From NCBI RefSeq assembly GCF_947496075.1, contig NZ_CANMBJ010000011.1, forward strand, positions 1-52,947: 52,947 bases of DNA, in the 5' to 3' direction. The DNA is from an uncultured Tateyamaria sp. (lineage in GTDB: Bacteria; Pseudomonadota; Alphaproteobacteria; Rhodobacterales; Rhodobacteraceae). The notes beneath the pieces are model-generated. The model saw only the letters and a list, made by a program, of their open reading frames with translations, was not told the origin of the DNA and searched no databases. Positions 28,001 to 36,289 of the stretch are shown here, piece after piece; within the stretch, counting starts at the first letter, position 1; every line of letters starts with the position of its first letter. Made by a program: the position numbers and the translations under genes.

Positions 28001-28925
28001 CGTGACGCCGAGTGATCGGATTGCGTTGTTGTCGATGATCTCGGATGTGTATGCGCCCGAAGCGGTTTACGTCATGAACGGATCATCGTGGTTCGTGAAC
28101 AACGCCGCCGCAGTGCGCGAGGCGTTCGCTGACAGCGTTATCGTGGACCAGCAGGTCTATGATCATCAGTTTGGCTGGATCGAGCACTACAACAAACCCG
28201 CCATCCGCCGCTTTGACAGCTTCGTGGCCGTGAACTATGCCATCAAGGACACGTTCCTTGGACCCCTTGGCCTTGCGTCGGACAAGGTGTTTCACATCCC
28301 GCACGGCATTGATGTCAGCCGCGGCGCGACAGCGCTTGAAACGGTTTCCAAGGCAGAGGCCCGAGCGGAGTTTTCGTTGCCAGCCGGTGGAAAGATCATC
28401 ATGTTTGCGGGTCGGTTGACCGACCAAAAACGCCCCTTGGATTTTCTGAAACTGGCCGCGATGCGCCGTGACAACAGTGACGAGACATTTGTCCTGCTTG
28501 GTGACGGTGCCATGAGCAAGGCCTGTGAAAAGGCCATCAAGGACGAAAACCTGACGAACGTGATCCGCATACCGTTTGTCAAAGACATCAACCGAGTCTA
28601 TCGGGCGATTGATGCCCTGACGGTTGTGTCCGAATATGAGGGCCTCCCGCTGGTTTTGGTCGAAGCCGTGTGCATGGGCATACCTGTCGTGTCGACGGAT
28701 GTGGGCGAAAACAAGCGCGTCATCGAAGAATTCGACGCGGGTTTTTGTACGGCAAAGGCGGGTGATCTGAAAACGATCTCTGCCCAGCTGGATACGGTTC
28801 TAGCCGAAGGTACTGATGCACCGCGGCCCGGTGCGGCGCGGGCCAGAGATGATTTCTCAATTGATCGTATGGCCGAACGTTACGCGCGCGCCGGGCGTCT
28901 GACACATATCAAGGGCACAGCATGA
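25005..28925 (+). CDS. Giant glycosyltransferase: repeat region, GT2 domain and GT4 domain
   Basis: A 1306-residue protein, the longest gene in the window. Residues ~23-385 consist of about seven copies of a ~40-residue repeat (FDEEWYRTKYPDV... AAEHYVSLGAAQGYDPGP; later NPLAHYVAKGAYEGYNPHPLF). Residues ~460-700 are a GT2 domain (LSVVMPTWNRKSEVV, VVVDDGSTDGS, LDSDNIWRPQ). Residues ~935-1295 are a GT4-type domain (LLVGMKTAMGGVERL, FAGRLTDQKRPLDFL, SEYEGLPLVLVEAVCMG). Similar repeats precede catalytic domains in some large rhamnan- or capsule-related transferases, where they may hold the enzyme to the membrane or glycan; that is inference. The start is GTG at 25005, after AGAGAGG. It overlaps the next GT2 gene by ATGA. 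Confidence 0.88.
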   Translation: MTEVDTAVPDDLSDVIQAVSRSPLFDEEWYRTKYPDVSLHDCGAAEHYVSLGAAQGYDPGPDFSTQFYFGAHPDVSEIHLNPLYHYELYGRGEDRQIHAAKEVSEIEEVLKVLGAGPDSGNGSEDQAAEPGEPVSEAKVVMNAELFDAAWYNEMFLETPLRPLEAAEHYLSFGAASGYDPGPEFSSTEYLNSNPDVRSSGVNPLYHYQMFGQAEARITHDSKYLEPIKKIAPSQSKDDRLAGSEAKRIRQDTRKIIRTTPLLDAEWYTAKYLKGDKSGDPAWLHFVKYGATRGYDPNPLFSTSWYFQEYPEIQRAGLNPLAHYVAKGAYEGYNPHPLFNTDWYLRNLDVPLDADVNALAHYLSKPDRRDGEISPSFDASWVARSVVGLGDRFATTIEAFTDPTPRRIDPETRDRILKRGIRTPDTVEAFQDDGLVFEFENLTEDLQQQLTQDAQGPDLPMLSVVMPTWNRKSEVVAAITSVLGQTYPNIELVVVDDGSTDGSHKLIAKKFKKHIASGHIKLISQENAGVCRARNTGLANTTGDFIAYLDSDNIWRPQTAELLMSALLHNGEAMSVYGAVEIFADDLEERPIMGRSFDRHALLRSNFIDLNAFAHRRELLEELGGFDENLRRLVDWELIVRYTADHDVTFLPILLVNYALSDTLGNITRTVPMKENIDRVISAHRVEFYRSGVLTADQMARRYLKELTVPMVRTEPVDQPYPGLAPRVLTPPVLPMRIAIVLDEDACAAFVGHITNEQHWFVDDVLVKCADGYKVWDPVSGDATGEAVALSQLGHTVFYWPTQPARMLTARTLQTAALAIALSQLDVALVSSGRSTPATRKEVAVQTVRDHLIVAKPQARHWLGRMELSGCVRGQVIEAEIERLGARAQVTDISALLRQPFEIKNDSRFWSRGTRAVGVPNIEFDTSTLPLVKDDRPTVLLVGMKTAMGGVERLTISLGAALKSNYHCIYLALEPISTEQGDITDQIHEAGLTLLDGSKIVTPSDRIALLSMISDVYAPEAVYVMNGSSWFVNNAAAVREAFADSVIVDQQVYDHQFGWIEHYNKPAIRRFDSFVAVNYAIKDTFLGPLGLASDKVFHIPHGIDVSRGATALETVSKAEARAEFSLPAGGKIIMFAGRLTDQKRPLDFLKLAAMRRDNSDETFVLLGDGAMSKACEKAIKDENLTNVIRIPFVKDINRVYRAIDALTVVSEYEGLPLVLVEAVCMGIPVVSTDVGENKRVIEEFDAGFCTAKAGDLKTISAQLDTVLAEGTDAPRPGAARARDDFSIDRMAERYARAGRLTHIKGTA
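25071..26150 (+). repeat. Protein-level tandem repeat, about seven units of ~40 residues
   Basis: Units alternate two forms. One begins F/L-D-x-x-WY and ends HY-x-x-x-GA-x-x-GYDP-x-P; the other begins FS-x-x-x-Y and ends NPL-x-HY-x-x-x-G. Clear unit starts are at FDEEWY, FSTQFYF, FDAAWY, FSSTEYL, LDAEWY, FSTSWYF and FNTDWYL. Copies have diverged at the DNA level, so the array is old. Confidence 0.75.
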
Positions 28926-29932
28926 CACAGGATCTAAACACCGCGCTCGCTACGCCGCCCGTCATGGCATCCACCTTGCCTGACCCGATCGCATCGGTGG
29001 TGATCCCCAGCTATTATCACGAGGCCTATCTTGAAGCGGCCATCGACAGTGTCCTGAACCAAACGCGATCAGACATTGAGTTGATCGTAGTCGATGACGG
29101 GTCCAAGGACCGGTCCAGACGCATTCTGGCTGGGCTGCGCGACTGCCGTGTCAAAGTCGTTTTGCAGGAGAATGCGGGCGCTCATAACGCGATCAATCGT
29201 GGCATGGCCATGACCCGCGCGCCCTACATCTCGATTCTCAATTCAGACGATGTTTTCACACCTGATCGGTTGGAAATCATGGTCGCCGAGATGCAGGAAC
29301 AGGACGCAGATCTTGCGTGTTCCTGGATTCAGCAGATGGATCACGTCGGCAAGCCCGGCCCCATCAAGAAAGGTTGGACATCACAGCTGCCCAGCTGGGC
29401 AAGGACCTTGCCCAAGGTGAAAGTCCGCAAAAGTGATGCGTTCGCCTACGAGCTTCTGCGATCCAACTTCATCTCGACGACCAGCAACATGGTGATATCC
29501 AGGCGGATCTACGAAAAAGTCGGCGGCATGCGGAACCTGCGTTTTGCGCATGACTGGGATTTCGCATTCCGAGCTGCATCGCACGGGCGATGCCTGATGG
29601 TGCCGCTTAACCTTATGCGGTACCGCACGCATGGCACCAACACGATCTCGTCCAATCGAAGCTGGATGATGTTCGAAATCTGCTGGATGCTTGCGGTGCA
29701 CTTTGATGCGATGGCAGATCAGTTGTCACATCTGAATCGGAGCGATCTGGCGCGCAGTCACTACGGAGCCCTGGACCCCACATATGACGCTTTGAAGGAG
29801 GCGCTCGATCGCGCGGGCACGCAGGAGTCGCGCGACTCCTTTGCCGAGAAACTTCTGAATGATGAAAGCGCAAGAGCACCGTATATTGACATGATCACCG
29901 ACAGGCTAAACCATACCCGGCACGAATCATGA
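28922..29932 (+). CDS. Family 2 glycosyltransferase
   Basis: A 336-residue GT-A transferase. The motifs run in the usual order: SVVIPSYYHEAYLEAAIDSV near residue 21, LIVVDDGSKDRS near 54, the metal site NSDDVF near 97, and an acceptor-region WDFAFRAASHG near 210. It overlaps the preceding large glycosyltransferase by ATGA, with AGGG as ribosome site, so they are translated together and probably build the same repeat unit. No membrane segment is seen. Confidence 0.88.
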   Translation: MTQDLNTALATPPVMASTLPDPIASVVIPSYYHEAYLEAAIDSVLNQTRSDIELIVVDDGSKDRSRRILAGLRDCRVKVVLQENAGAHNAINRGMAMTRAPYISILNSDDVFTPDRLEIMVAEMQEQDADLACSWIQQMDHVGKPGPIKKGWTSQLPSWARTLPKVKVRKSDAFAYELLRSNFISTTSNMVISRRIYEKVGGMRNLRFAHDWDFAFRAASHGRCLMVPLNLMRYRTHGTNTISSNRSWMMFEICWMLAVHFDAMADQLSHLNRSDLARSHYGALDPTYDALKEALDRAGTQESRDSFAEKLLNDESARAPYIDMITDRLNHTRHES

Positions 29933-29983
29933 AAGTATCGGCGTACTCGCCGTACACCAATACGGACGAGAAAAGACGCCTAA

Positions 29984-30706
29984 ATGCACGACACGACTCC
30001 CTGGCTGTTCATCCATGTGATGAAAACAGCAGGAACGAGCTTTCGCGCATACGTTGAAAAAATCGCGCCGTCGCAGGTCTTTCCCAGCAAGAGTGATCGT
30101 GAACGCACGGGCGGCAACTACATGGGCGCGCTCCAGTTTTTGACAAGTCTCAGCAGCGGTACGATCAAACCCGACAGCACACCGTACATGTTTGGCCACT
30201 TTCCGGCGTGGATGAGTGACAAGGTTGACCCAAGCTGGCGCGTCGCAACTGTTCTGCGAGAGCCGGTGGCCAGAACCGTTTCAATGTTGGGTCATCACAA
30301 CGCACGGCTTGGTGCCAAGTATTCCGATTTGCGCGACCTTCTTCTGGATGACAACTTTCGCAAGAACAATCTGGAGAACTATCAGACCAAAGTCTTTGGG
30401 GCGGAGCCTGATCATATCACCAGCGCAAATGATCAACATATCTGTACTGAAGAGACCTATGAAGCAGCGCTGGAGCGAATTGGCCGCTTTGACATGGTCG
30501 GTCTGACCGAAGAGATATCGCAGACTGTTGATCGCTGGCATGAAGTTACGGATTTGCCGCGCGGCGAGTTTCCGCATTTCAACAAAGCGAAACCACGCGA
30601 GATCGATACCGAACTAAGGGATGCGATCCTGCCTTATGTTCAGCTCGATTTGCGGTTTTACGACACGGTCAAATCAACGATCGCGGTCAACCATCTGAGC
30701 ACCTAG
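29984..30706 (+). CDS. Sulfotransferase family protein
   Basis: A 240-residue protein with the PAPS loop LFIHVMKTAGTSFRAYV near the N-terminus (residues 8-24) and a 3'-phosphate-like motif VATVLREPVARTVSMLGHH near 87. The spacing and length match small bacterial Sulfotransfer_2-like enzymes, though the sequence differs strongly from the pair at 15055 and 21680, so it probably has another acceptor. It starts 51 bases after the GT2 gene on the same strand and likely shares its transcript. It faces the SGNH-like gene convergently. Confidence 0.8.
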   Translation: MHDTTPWLFIHVMKTAGTSFRAYVEKIAPSQVFPSKSDRERTGGNYMGALQFLTSLSSGTIKPDSTPYMFGHFPAWMSDKVDPSWRVATVLREPVARTVSMLGHHNARLGAKYSDLRDLLLDDNFRKNNLENYQTKVFGAEPDHITSANDQHICTEETYEAALERIGRFDMVGLTEEISQTVDRWHEVTDLPRGEFPHFNKAKPREIDTELRDAILPYVQLDLRFYDTVKSTIAVNHLST

Positions 30707-30743
30707 GGCGTTTTGCCAAGAGCGGGACATTGAACCGGCTTGG

Positions 30744-31688
30744 TCAGCACCGCCAGGTCAACAAGCGCGACATTGCAACTGATCGGACACCACCGGGATC
30801 CGTCGGTCTGTTGTGCGGAGCCTTTTCTGCATCTGGGCCGGGTTCCAAAACTTCGATGCAGTTGGTGAGATGCCCGTTCGGAACAGGCACGAACTTGGCC
30901 AAAAATCCGTTCTCGGCCATGTTATAGCGCAGTCCGATGCGACGCTGTCCGTCCGGTCCGACGAAACGAATGTCACAATAGCTCATCGTGGCATCGATAT
31001 TGAACCCGATGACGTTGGCTGGCTCCTGCAGCATGACTTTGGTTCCGGCATGCAACCGTGAGAACGTATCGGACAAAAGGCTGTTCTTTTTGGTGACTTG
31101 CTCGCCAAGCGCAAACTCCGACAACGCGATTTCCGCGAAGTTGGTAGTGCCGAATGCGCCGTTGACGGACACGTCCTGTCCAAAATTCGCCAGTTTGGAT
31201 ACCAAGTCTGCGCCAAAGCTTCGGGCGATTTCGGGCAGGATATGTGGGCCGTCAAGAAAGACCGGCTCTGGATAGTTGGCAAGCGCATAGTCAATGACAC
31301 TGACAAATACCCCATTCAAACGGTGCGCAGCCACTTCGTATTTCTCGTAGACTGCACTGCGGTTTTGCGCGTGGGCGCGGTTGCAGAACCCGAGTATTAC
31401 CAAGTTGGACTGCGCCGCGAGCGTCGTCAGAATCTCGTCCAACAATGCGTCGTAAAACGGTTCCGCCCCGACAAAGGACAACAAGTTTTCGTCGTTCGGG
31501 ATCGCATCGACAAGGATATGGTCATAGGCGGACAGATCTTGCGACAGTCTGGCACCAAACTGGGAAACAGGTGAGGCACCAACAGACATGTTGTCGATCT
31601 GCCAATCGGCAGGCGCCGCGTCCCGAAACCCCGCCATCCAACCCCCTTTGAGGATTGAATTGGATGTGCCTAGAACAAGTATCTTCAT
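30744..31688 (-). CDS. SGNH/GDSL-like hydrolase or acyltransferase-type protein
   Basis: A 314-residue protein. The N-terminus, KILVLGTSNSILKGGW, has the strand-turn with Ser that forms block I in SGNH hydrolases. HILVDAIPNDEN near residue 55 and a distal FLDGPHILPEIA near 145 could supply the Asp-x-x-His pair. The C-terminal ~110 residues look beta-rich (SYCDIRFVGPDGQRRIGLRY). This fold is used by esterases and by enzymes that add or remove O-acetyl groups on sugars. The match to the family is by pattern only. It reads toward the sulfotransferase at 29984 and is followed upstream by another sulfotransferase on the same strand. Confidence 0.55.
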   Translation of the reverse strand: MKILVLGTSNSILKGGWMAGFRDAAPADWQIDNMSVGASPVSQFGARLSQDLSAYDHILVDAIPNDENLLSFVGAEPFYDALLDEILTTLAAQSNLVILGFCNRAHAQNRSAVYEKYEVAAHRLNGVFVSVIDYALANYPEPVFLDGPHILPEIARSFGADLVSKLANFGQDVSVNGAFGTTNFAEIALSEFALGEQVTKKNSLLSDTFSRLHAGTKVMLQEPANVIGFNIDATMSYCDIRFVGPDGQRRIGLRYNMAENGFLAKFVPVPNGHLTNCIEVLEPGPDAEKAPHNRPTDPGGVRSVAMSRLLTWRC

Positions 31689-31717
31689 TCAGGAAGCTTT
31701 CAGGCCGATTTGCTGAT

Positions 31718-32332
31718 CTAATACACAACGCCGCGTGTTTCGCCGTTTTCGCGCGTTTTGTTTGAGTGACCCCACCATTCCAGCGGTTGGCCTATGAACT
31801 CTCCGATCCGGATGTTCGCATCCTTGTCTTCAATGTCGTAGGATAAGAAGTTGTCCTTGCCTTCAAAGAGTTCCATCGTGTTTGCGTAATGCCCTTCGAT
31901 CCACCGAATGACCCGTTTCTTGGTCGTGGCGCATCTGGGCGGCATACCGGGCGCACCGACTTTGTGCAGGCGCTCCATGAAGTTGCCCCACTTTTCCATG
32001 CTGTTGGCAATCGCAACAGGGTCACGCAGGTTGAGAATGAATTTGACGTCCGGGTTCTGCCGGGCGACTTCCCTCAGCATTGCGGGATCCATCTGAGGCC
32101 AGAAGGACGTCGTTGTGGTGATGAGGTCAGGCTGTGTCACAGCTTCGAAACCGGGAAAATCCGCCATGATGTTTTCGCCCCGGTACCATCGGTGATACAT
32201 GGAGTTGCCCGCGAATTTTTCGACAGTCTTCGTGTACCAGTGCAAAGATTTCATGCCCGACCGCAGGAAAGCATCCTGCAACGTCGATGTGCCGGACTTT
32301 GGCAGCCCCAAACCAAAAACACGTAGCGCCAT
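31718..32332 (-). CDS. Sulfotransferase family protein
   Basis: A 204-residue protein with an unusually clean PAPS loop near its N-terminus, VFGLGLPKSGTSTLQDAF (residues 4-21), and the 3'-phosphate motif FILNLRDPVAIANSMEKW near 100. The type resembles the NAD(P)-free 'sulfotransferase family' proteins common in alphaproteobacteria. I chose ATG 32332, which has GAGGA eight bases upstream, instead of the longer frame to 32386. It lies 29 bases upstream of the SGNH-like gene on the same strand, so the two are probably cotranscribed. Confidence 0.8.
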   Translation of the reverse strand: MALRVFGLGLPKSGTSTLQDAFLRSGMKSLHWYTKTVEKFAGNSMYHRWYRGENIMADFPGFEAVTQPDLITTTTSFWPQMDPAMLREVARQNPDVKFILNLRDPVAIANSMEKWGNFMERLHKVGAPGMPPRCATTKKRVIRWIEGHYANTMELFEGKDNFLSYDIEDKDANIRIGEFIGQPLEWWGHSNKTRENGETRGVVY

Positions 32333-32565
32333 TAGGTTCCTCTTCTCCCGTCTTGCGATAACTCTATCAGCCTGAGCGCCAACCAAAAAGTATGATTAGC
32401 AACAGCGTCGGACGACTTTAGTCATGTGGCGCTGTGCAAATCACGTCAGTACCTCAGCTTGACTACATCCACTTCTGGTTGATGCAAACACGTTTTAAGT
32501 CGCATGACCAAAAATATGTCCGGCAGGTATGACCGCCTCAACACTTGATGAACAACGGCCAGATG

Positions 32566-33447
32566 TCACATCAAAAGGCTGGACAAGTAGGCCCCGTAAT
32601 CATTCTTGGCGAATCTTTTGCCGCGCTCCGTCAGCCCCGTTTCATCGATCCAGCCTTGCGTGTAAGCAATCTCGTCCGGACTGCCGGTCTGCAGCCCTTG
32701 CCGGGACTGCAGCGTCCGTACGAAGTTGCCGGCATCCAGCAGGCTGGCATGTGTACCGGTATCAAGCCAGGCGTACCCGCGCCCCATCTGTTTCACTGTC
32801 AGGCTGCCCTCGTGCAGATAGGTTTCAAGCAGCGTGGTGATCTCCAGCTCGCCCCGCGCGGACGGTTTTACCTGGCGCGCGCGTGCAGGCGCATCGGCGT
32901 CCAAAAAGTAGAGCCCTGTCACAGCGTAGTTGGATGGTGGAACGTCTGGTTTTTCAATAATTTGCTTCGCATGACCATTTTCATCGAAAGCGACGACACC
33001 ATAGCGTTCAGGATCGGCCACGCGATAGCCAAAGACCGTGCCACCGGCCCCTTGAGTATCTGCTTCGGCCAAGAGCTTGGGCAGACCGTGCCCGAAAAAG
33101 ATATTGTCGCCCAGCACCATTGCCGATGGTGCTCCGTCAAGAAAATCCTCAGCCAGAATATAGGCCTGCGCCAGACCATCAGGGCTGGGTTGTACAATGT
33201 ATGTCAGGCTGATGCCCCATTGGCTGCCGTCGCCGAGGGCGCGTTTGAATTGGTCCTGGTCCTGAGGCGTTGTGATCACCGCGATCTCGCGGATACCGGC
33301 CAGCATCAGAACAGAAAGCGGGTAATAGACCATGGGCTTGTCGTAGATCGGCAAAAGCTGCTTCGATACACTGACCGTGATCGGGTACAACCGAGTACCA
33401 GAGCCACCGGCCAGAATAATACCTTTGCGCGCTGTTGATTGAGTCAT
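32566..33447 (-). CDS. rmlA: Glucose-1-phosphate thymidylyltransferase
   Basis: A 293-residue enzyme that makes dTDP-glucose from glucose-1-phosphate and dTTP, the first step to dTDP-L-rhamnose. The nucleotidyl loop [16 protein letters not shown] is at the N-terminus, then [16 protein letters not shown], the metal-binding VLGDNIFFG near 112, and [17 protein letters not shown] near 165. Length and motifs match RmlA well. It is the last of the rmlC-rmlB-rmlD-rmlA cluster on the minus strand, 55 bases after rmlD. Confidence 0.97.
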   Translation of the reverse strand: MTQSTARKGIILAGGSGTRLYPITVSVSKQLLPIYDKPMVYYPLSVLMLAGIREIAVITTPQDQDQFKRALGDGSQWGISLTYIVQPSPDGLAQAYILAEDFLDGAPSAMVLGDNIFFGHGLPKLLAEADTQGAGGTVFGYRVADPERYGVVAFDENGHAKQIIEKPDVPPSNYAVTGLYFLDADAPARARQVKPSARGELEITTLLETYLHEGSLTVKQMGRGYAWLDTGTHASLLDAGNFVRTLQSRQGLQTGSPDEIAYTQGWIDETGLTERGKRFAKNDYGAYLSSLLM

Positions 33448-33502
33448 CGAGATGCTCCGTGTTCCGTAAAGGGAGTGTTGAAATTGGGAAAAGGCCGAGG
33501 CC

Positions 33503-34366
33503 TCAGTCGACCTGTTTCAGTTGATCGAGAATGTGAGACAGGCTGTTGCGCCATTCGGGTCTGGCGATGCCGAACGCAGATGTTGTGCTGGTACAGTCCA
33601 TGCGCGAGTTGAGCGGCCGCTTTGCCGGTGTCGGATAGTCGCTTGACGGGATGTCAGTCACCTCGCATTCCAGATCGGACATATCGAAAATCGCGCGGGC
33701 GAAATCCGCCCAACTCGTGTTTGGTGCACCGGCAAAATGGTACACTCCTGCTGTGTCAGGGTCGGTTTTCAACGTTTTGACAATGGTCACACAGGCCGCG
33801 GCAATCTCGGCTGCACCCGTGGGTCCACCAATCTGATCCGCCACGATGGTCAGGGCATCGCGTTCCTTACCCAGTCGGAGCATTGTCTTGACGAAGTTGT
33901 TGCCGTGCGCAGACACAACCCACGAAGTTCGCAAAATCACCGAACGCCCGCCCGCTTTCTGCACGGCAAGCTCGCCCGCATTTTTTGTCAGGCCATAAGC
34001 CCCTTGCGGATCGGTCGGATCGGTCGGGAGCCATTCCGCTTCACCCTCACCCGAAAAAACATAGTCGGTTGATATGGTGACAAACGGGATGTCGCGGGCG
34101 GCGCAGGCGCGCGCCATGGCGCCGGGTGCGTCAGCATTGATTGCGTGGGCGCGTGCAGTGTCGGTTTCGGCGGCATCCACCGCCGTGTAAGCGGCAGCGT
34201 TGATAACTGCGTCGGGCGCGTGGCTGGCAATGGCGGCAGCACAGGCTGCGGCGTCCGTCAGATCGGCAGCCTTGCGATCCAAAGTCGTGATGCGGGTGTC
34301 GGGGCCATTCAAGGCCCGCAATTCCGTGGCCACCTGACCGGTGTGTCCAAATACCAGAATATCCAT
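33503..34366 (-). CDS. rmlD: dTDP-4-dehydrorhamnose reductase
   Basis: A 287-residue reductase for the last step of dTDP-L-rhamnose synthesis. It shows the nucleotide motif [14 protein letters not shown] at the start, [12 protein letters not shown] near 65, [14 protein letters not shown] near 106, and the catalytic [10 protein letters not shown] use ATG 34366, which has AGGAG seven bases upstream, rather than the frame extending to 34507 that would overlap rmlB. It lies between rmlB and rmlA. Confidence 0.96.
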   Translation of the reverse strand: MDILVFGHTGQVATELRALNGPDTRITTLDRKAADLTDAAACAAAIASHAPDAVINAAAYTAVDAAETDTARAHAINADAPGAMARACAARDIPFVTISTDYVFSGEGEAEWLPTDPTDPQGAYGLTKNAGELAVQKAGGRSVILRTSWVVSAHGNNFVKTMLRLGKERDALTIVADQIGGPTGAAEIAAACVTIVKTLKTDPDTAGVYHFAGAPNTSWADFARAIFDMSDLECEVTDIPSSDYPTPAKRPLNSRMDCTSTTSAFGIARPEWRNSLSHILDQLKQVD

Positions 34367-34428
34367 GCGCACTCCTCTGCTCGCCTCAGGCCCTTCTGCA
34401 TGTGAAGGGTCGAAAATGCCTAGGTCTG

Positions 34429-35472
34429 CTATCCTGTGCCCAAGCGTTTGCCTACACCATCGCGGTCCTGCAGAGCCCGCCACCATGCCTGGTTTTCCAG
34501 ATACCAATCCACAGTCTTGGCCAAACCTTCTTCGACCGTGACGGACGGGCGCCAGCCCAGTTCATCACGGATGCGGGTGGGATCAATGGCATAGCGTGCA
34601 TCGTGGCCAGGTCGATCCGTGACAAAGGTGATCTGATCGGAATAAGACTTTCCATCCGCCCGCGGCCGTTTTTCATCGAGGATGGAACACAAGGTTTCCA
34701 CAAGCTGCAGGTTCGTGCGCTCGTTCTCGCCCCCGATATTGTAACTGCGCCCCAGCTCGCCCTTCTGCAGCACCAGCAGCAGCGCATCGGCATGGTCCTC
34801 GACATAGAGCCAGTCGCGTACGTTCGAGCCGTCGCCGTAGATCGGCAACGACTTGCCTGCCAGCGCGTTCAGAATGATCACCGGAACCAGTTTTTCCGGG
34901 AAGTGGAATGGACCGTAGTTGTTCGAACAGTTGGTCAGCACGACAGGCAGGCCATAGGTTTCAGCCCAGGCACGCACCAAATGGTCACTCGCCGCCTTGG
35001 ATGCCGAATACGGGCTGCGCGGGTCATAGGGCGTGGTTTCGGTGAATTGCCCCTTCGCCCCAAGCGAGCCAAACACCTCGTCGGTCGAGATATGGTGGAA
35101 CCGGAATCCATCGAACTGGTCGCGCCCCTGCCAATAGCGGCGCGCGGCTTCGAGCAGTGTGTAGGTCCCGGTTACATTGGTCTGCACAAACGCACCGGGC
35201 CCGTCGATGGACCGATCCACGTGGCTTTCGGCGGCCAGGTGCATAACTGCGTCGGGTTTGTGGGTATCAAAGATACGCACCATCGCATCCCAGTCGCAAA
35301 TATCGGCTTCTTCGAAACTGTAGAGATTGCTGGATGCCACGCTTGCCACGTTATCAAGGCAGGCGGCATAGGTGAGCGCATCAACATTGATCACTTCATG
35401 CCCGCGTTCCACTGCCTGCCGAACCACGGCAGAGCCGATGAAGCCCGCGCCGCCGGTGACCAGTAATTTCAT
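34429..35472 (-). CDS. rmlB: dTDP-glucose 4,6-dehydratase
   Basis: A 347-residue extended short-chain dehydrogenase. The NAD motif is [17 protein letters not shown] at the start. Further blocks are [20 protein letters not shown] near 82, [14 protein letters not shown] near 132, and the catalytic pair in [15 protein letters not shown]. All are diagnostic of RmlB. ATG 35472 is preceded four bases earlier by the rmlC stop codon, so the genes are tightly coupled; the longer frame runs into rmlC and is not used. Confidence 0.97.
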   Translation of the reverse strand: MKLLVTGGAGFIGSAVVRQAVERGHEVINVDALTYAACLDNVASVASSNLYSFEEADICDWDAMVRIFDTHKPDAVMHLAAESHVDRSIDGPGAFVQTNVTGTYTLLEAARRYWQGRDQFDGFRFHHISTDEVFGSLGAKGQFTETTPYDPRSPYSASKAASDHLVRAWAETYGLPVVLTNCSNNYGPFHFPEKLVPVIILNALAGKSLPIYGDGSNVRDWLYVEDHADALLLVLQKGELGRSYNIGGENERTNLQLVETLCSILDEKRPRADGKSYSDQITFVTDRPGHDARYAIDPTRIRDELGWRPSVTVEEGLAKTVDWYLENQAWWRALQDRDGVGKRLGTG

Positions 35473-35476
35473 GCTC

Positions 35477-36037
35477 TTAGTCCTTGTATGTGAAAGGCGT
35501 GTCCAAATCGGCAAGCAAAGGCGCAACCGCGTCTTTTTCTGACAAGATCGGATCACTGACCCCACCCCAATCAATGCCAATCTGCGGATCATCCCAGCGC
35601 AGCGCCCCTTCGCTGTCCCGGTTGTAATAGTCGGAGCACTTGTAGATGATCTCGGTCTCTGGCTTCAGGGTGACAAACCCGTGGGCAAATCCTGCAGGGA
35701 CCAGCAATTGTTTGCCGTTTTCAAAACTCAATTCGGTGCCGAACCACTGCCCGTAAGTGGGTGACCCTGAACGAATGTCCACGGCCACGTCAAACAGGGC
35801 GCCCTTGCCGCACCTTACCAACTTATCCTGCGCGTGCGGTGGTGCCTGAAAATGCAGTCCGCGGATCGTGCCCACTTTTTCGGACAGGGAATGGTTGTCC
35901 TGGACAAACACAACGTCAATGCCCTCGGCGGTAAGCGCACGGGCATTGTAACTTTCAGAAAAAAAACCGCGCTCATCACCGTGCCGCGCGGGCGTGATGA
36001 CGACAACACCAGCAAGTGGGGTTGTTTCGATCTGCAT
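35477..36037 (-). CDS. rmlC: dTDP-4-dehydrorhamnose 3,5-epimerase
   Basis: A 186-residue cupin epimerase. The signature [21 protein letters not shown] contains the catalytic His, and [12 protein letters not shown] the second conserved site; [10 protein letters not shown] and [14 protein letters not shown] match the substrate-binding region. It is the first gene of the rmlCBDA operon, with AGAGG upstream of the ATG. Its promoter must lie in the 252-bp region shared with the divergent DUF2793 gene. A rhamnose operon on a roseobacter plasmid of this size is the hallmark of the group's biofilm plasmids. Confidence 0.97.
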   Translation of the reverse strand: MQIETTPLAGVVVITPARHGDERGFFSESYNARALTAEGIDVVFVQDNHSLSEKVGTIRGLHFQAPPHAQDKLVRCGKGALFDVAVDIRSGSPTYGQWFGTELSFENGKQLLVPAGFAHGFVTLKPETEIIYKCSDYYNRDSEGALRWDDPQIGIDWGGVSDPILSEKDAVAPLLADLDTPFTYKD

Positions 36038-36289
36038 TAATGGGCCTCTAGTTCAAACATTGCGCCTAACATGACTCGGTGCTTAACAAGCGCCCTGTGC
36101 CCTGTCCATCCTTCGGGCGGCAGACCGGGTGGACTGCGGCATTCGGCGCTCGATCATCCTATTTTTATGGCCGTCACTGAGGCGTATTGTTGCGCATTGG
36201 CCAACTCACCGCACGGTCAGCTAAGGGCGTCGTAACCTCCTGCTCCTAGCTATTGCCGTCGTCTGACGCGTTGCCACGGAGCCCTGACC

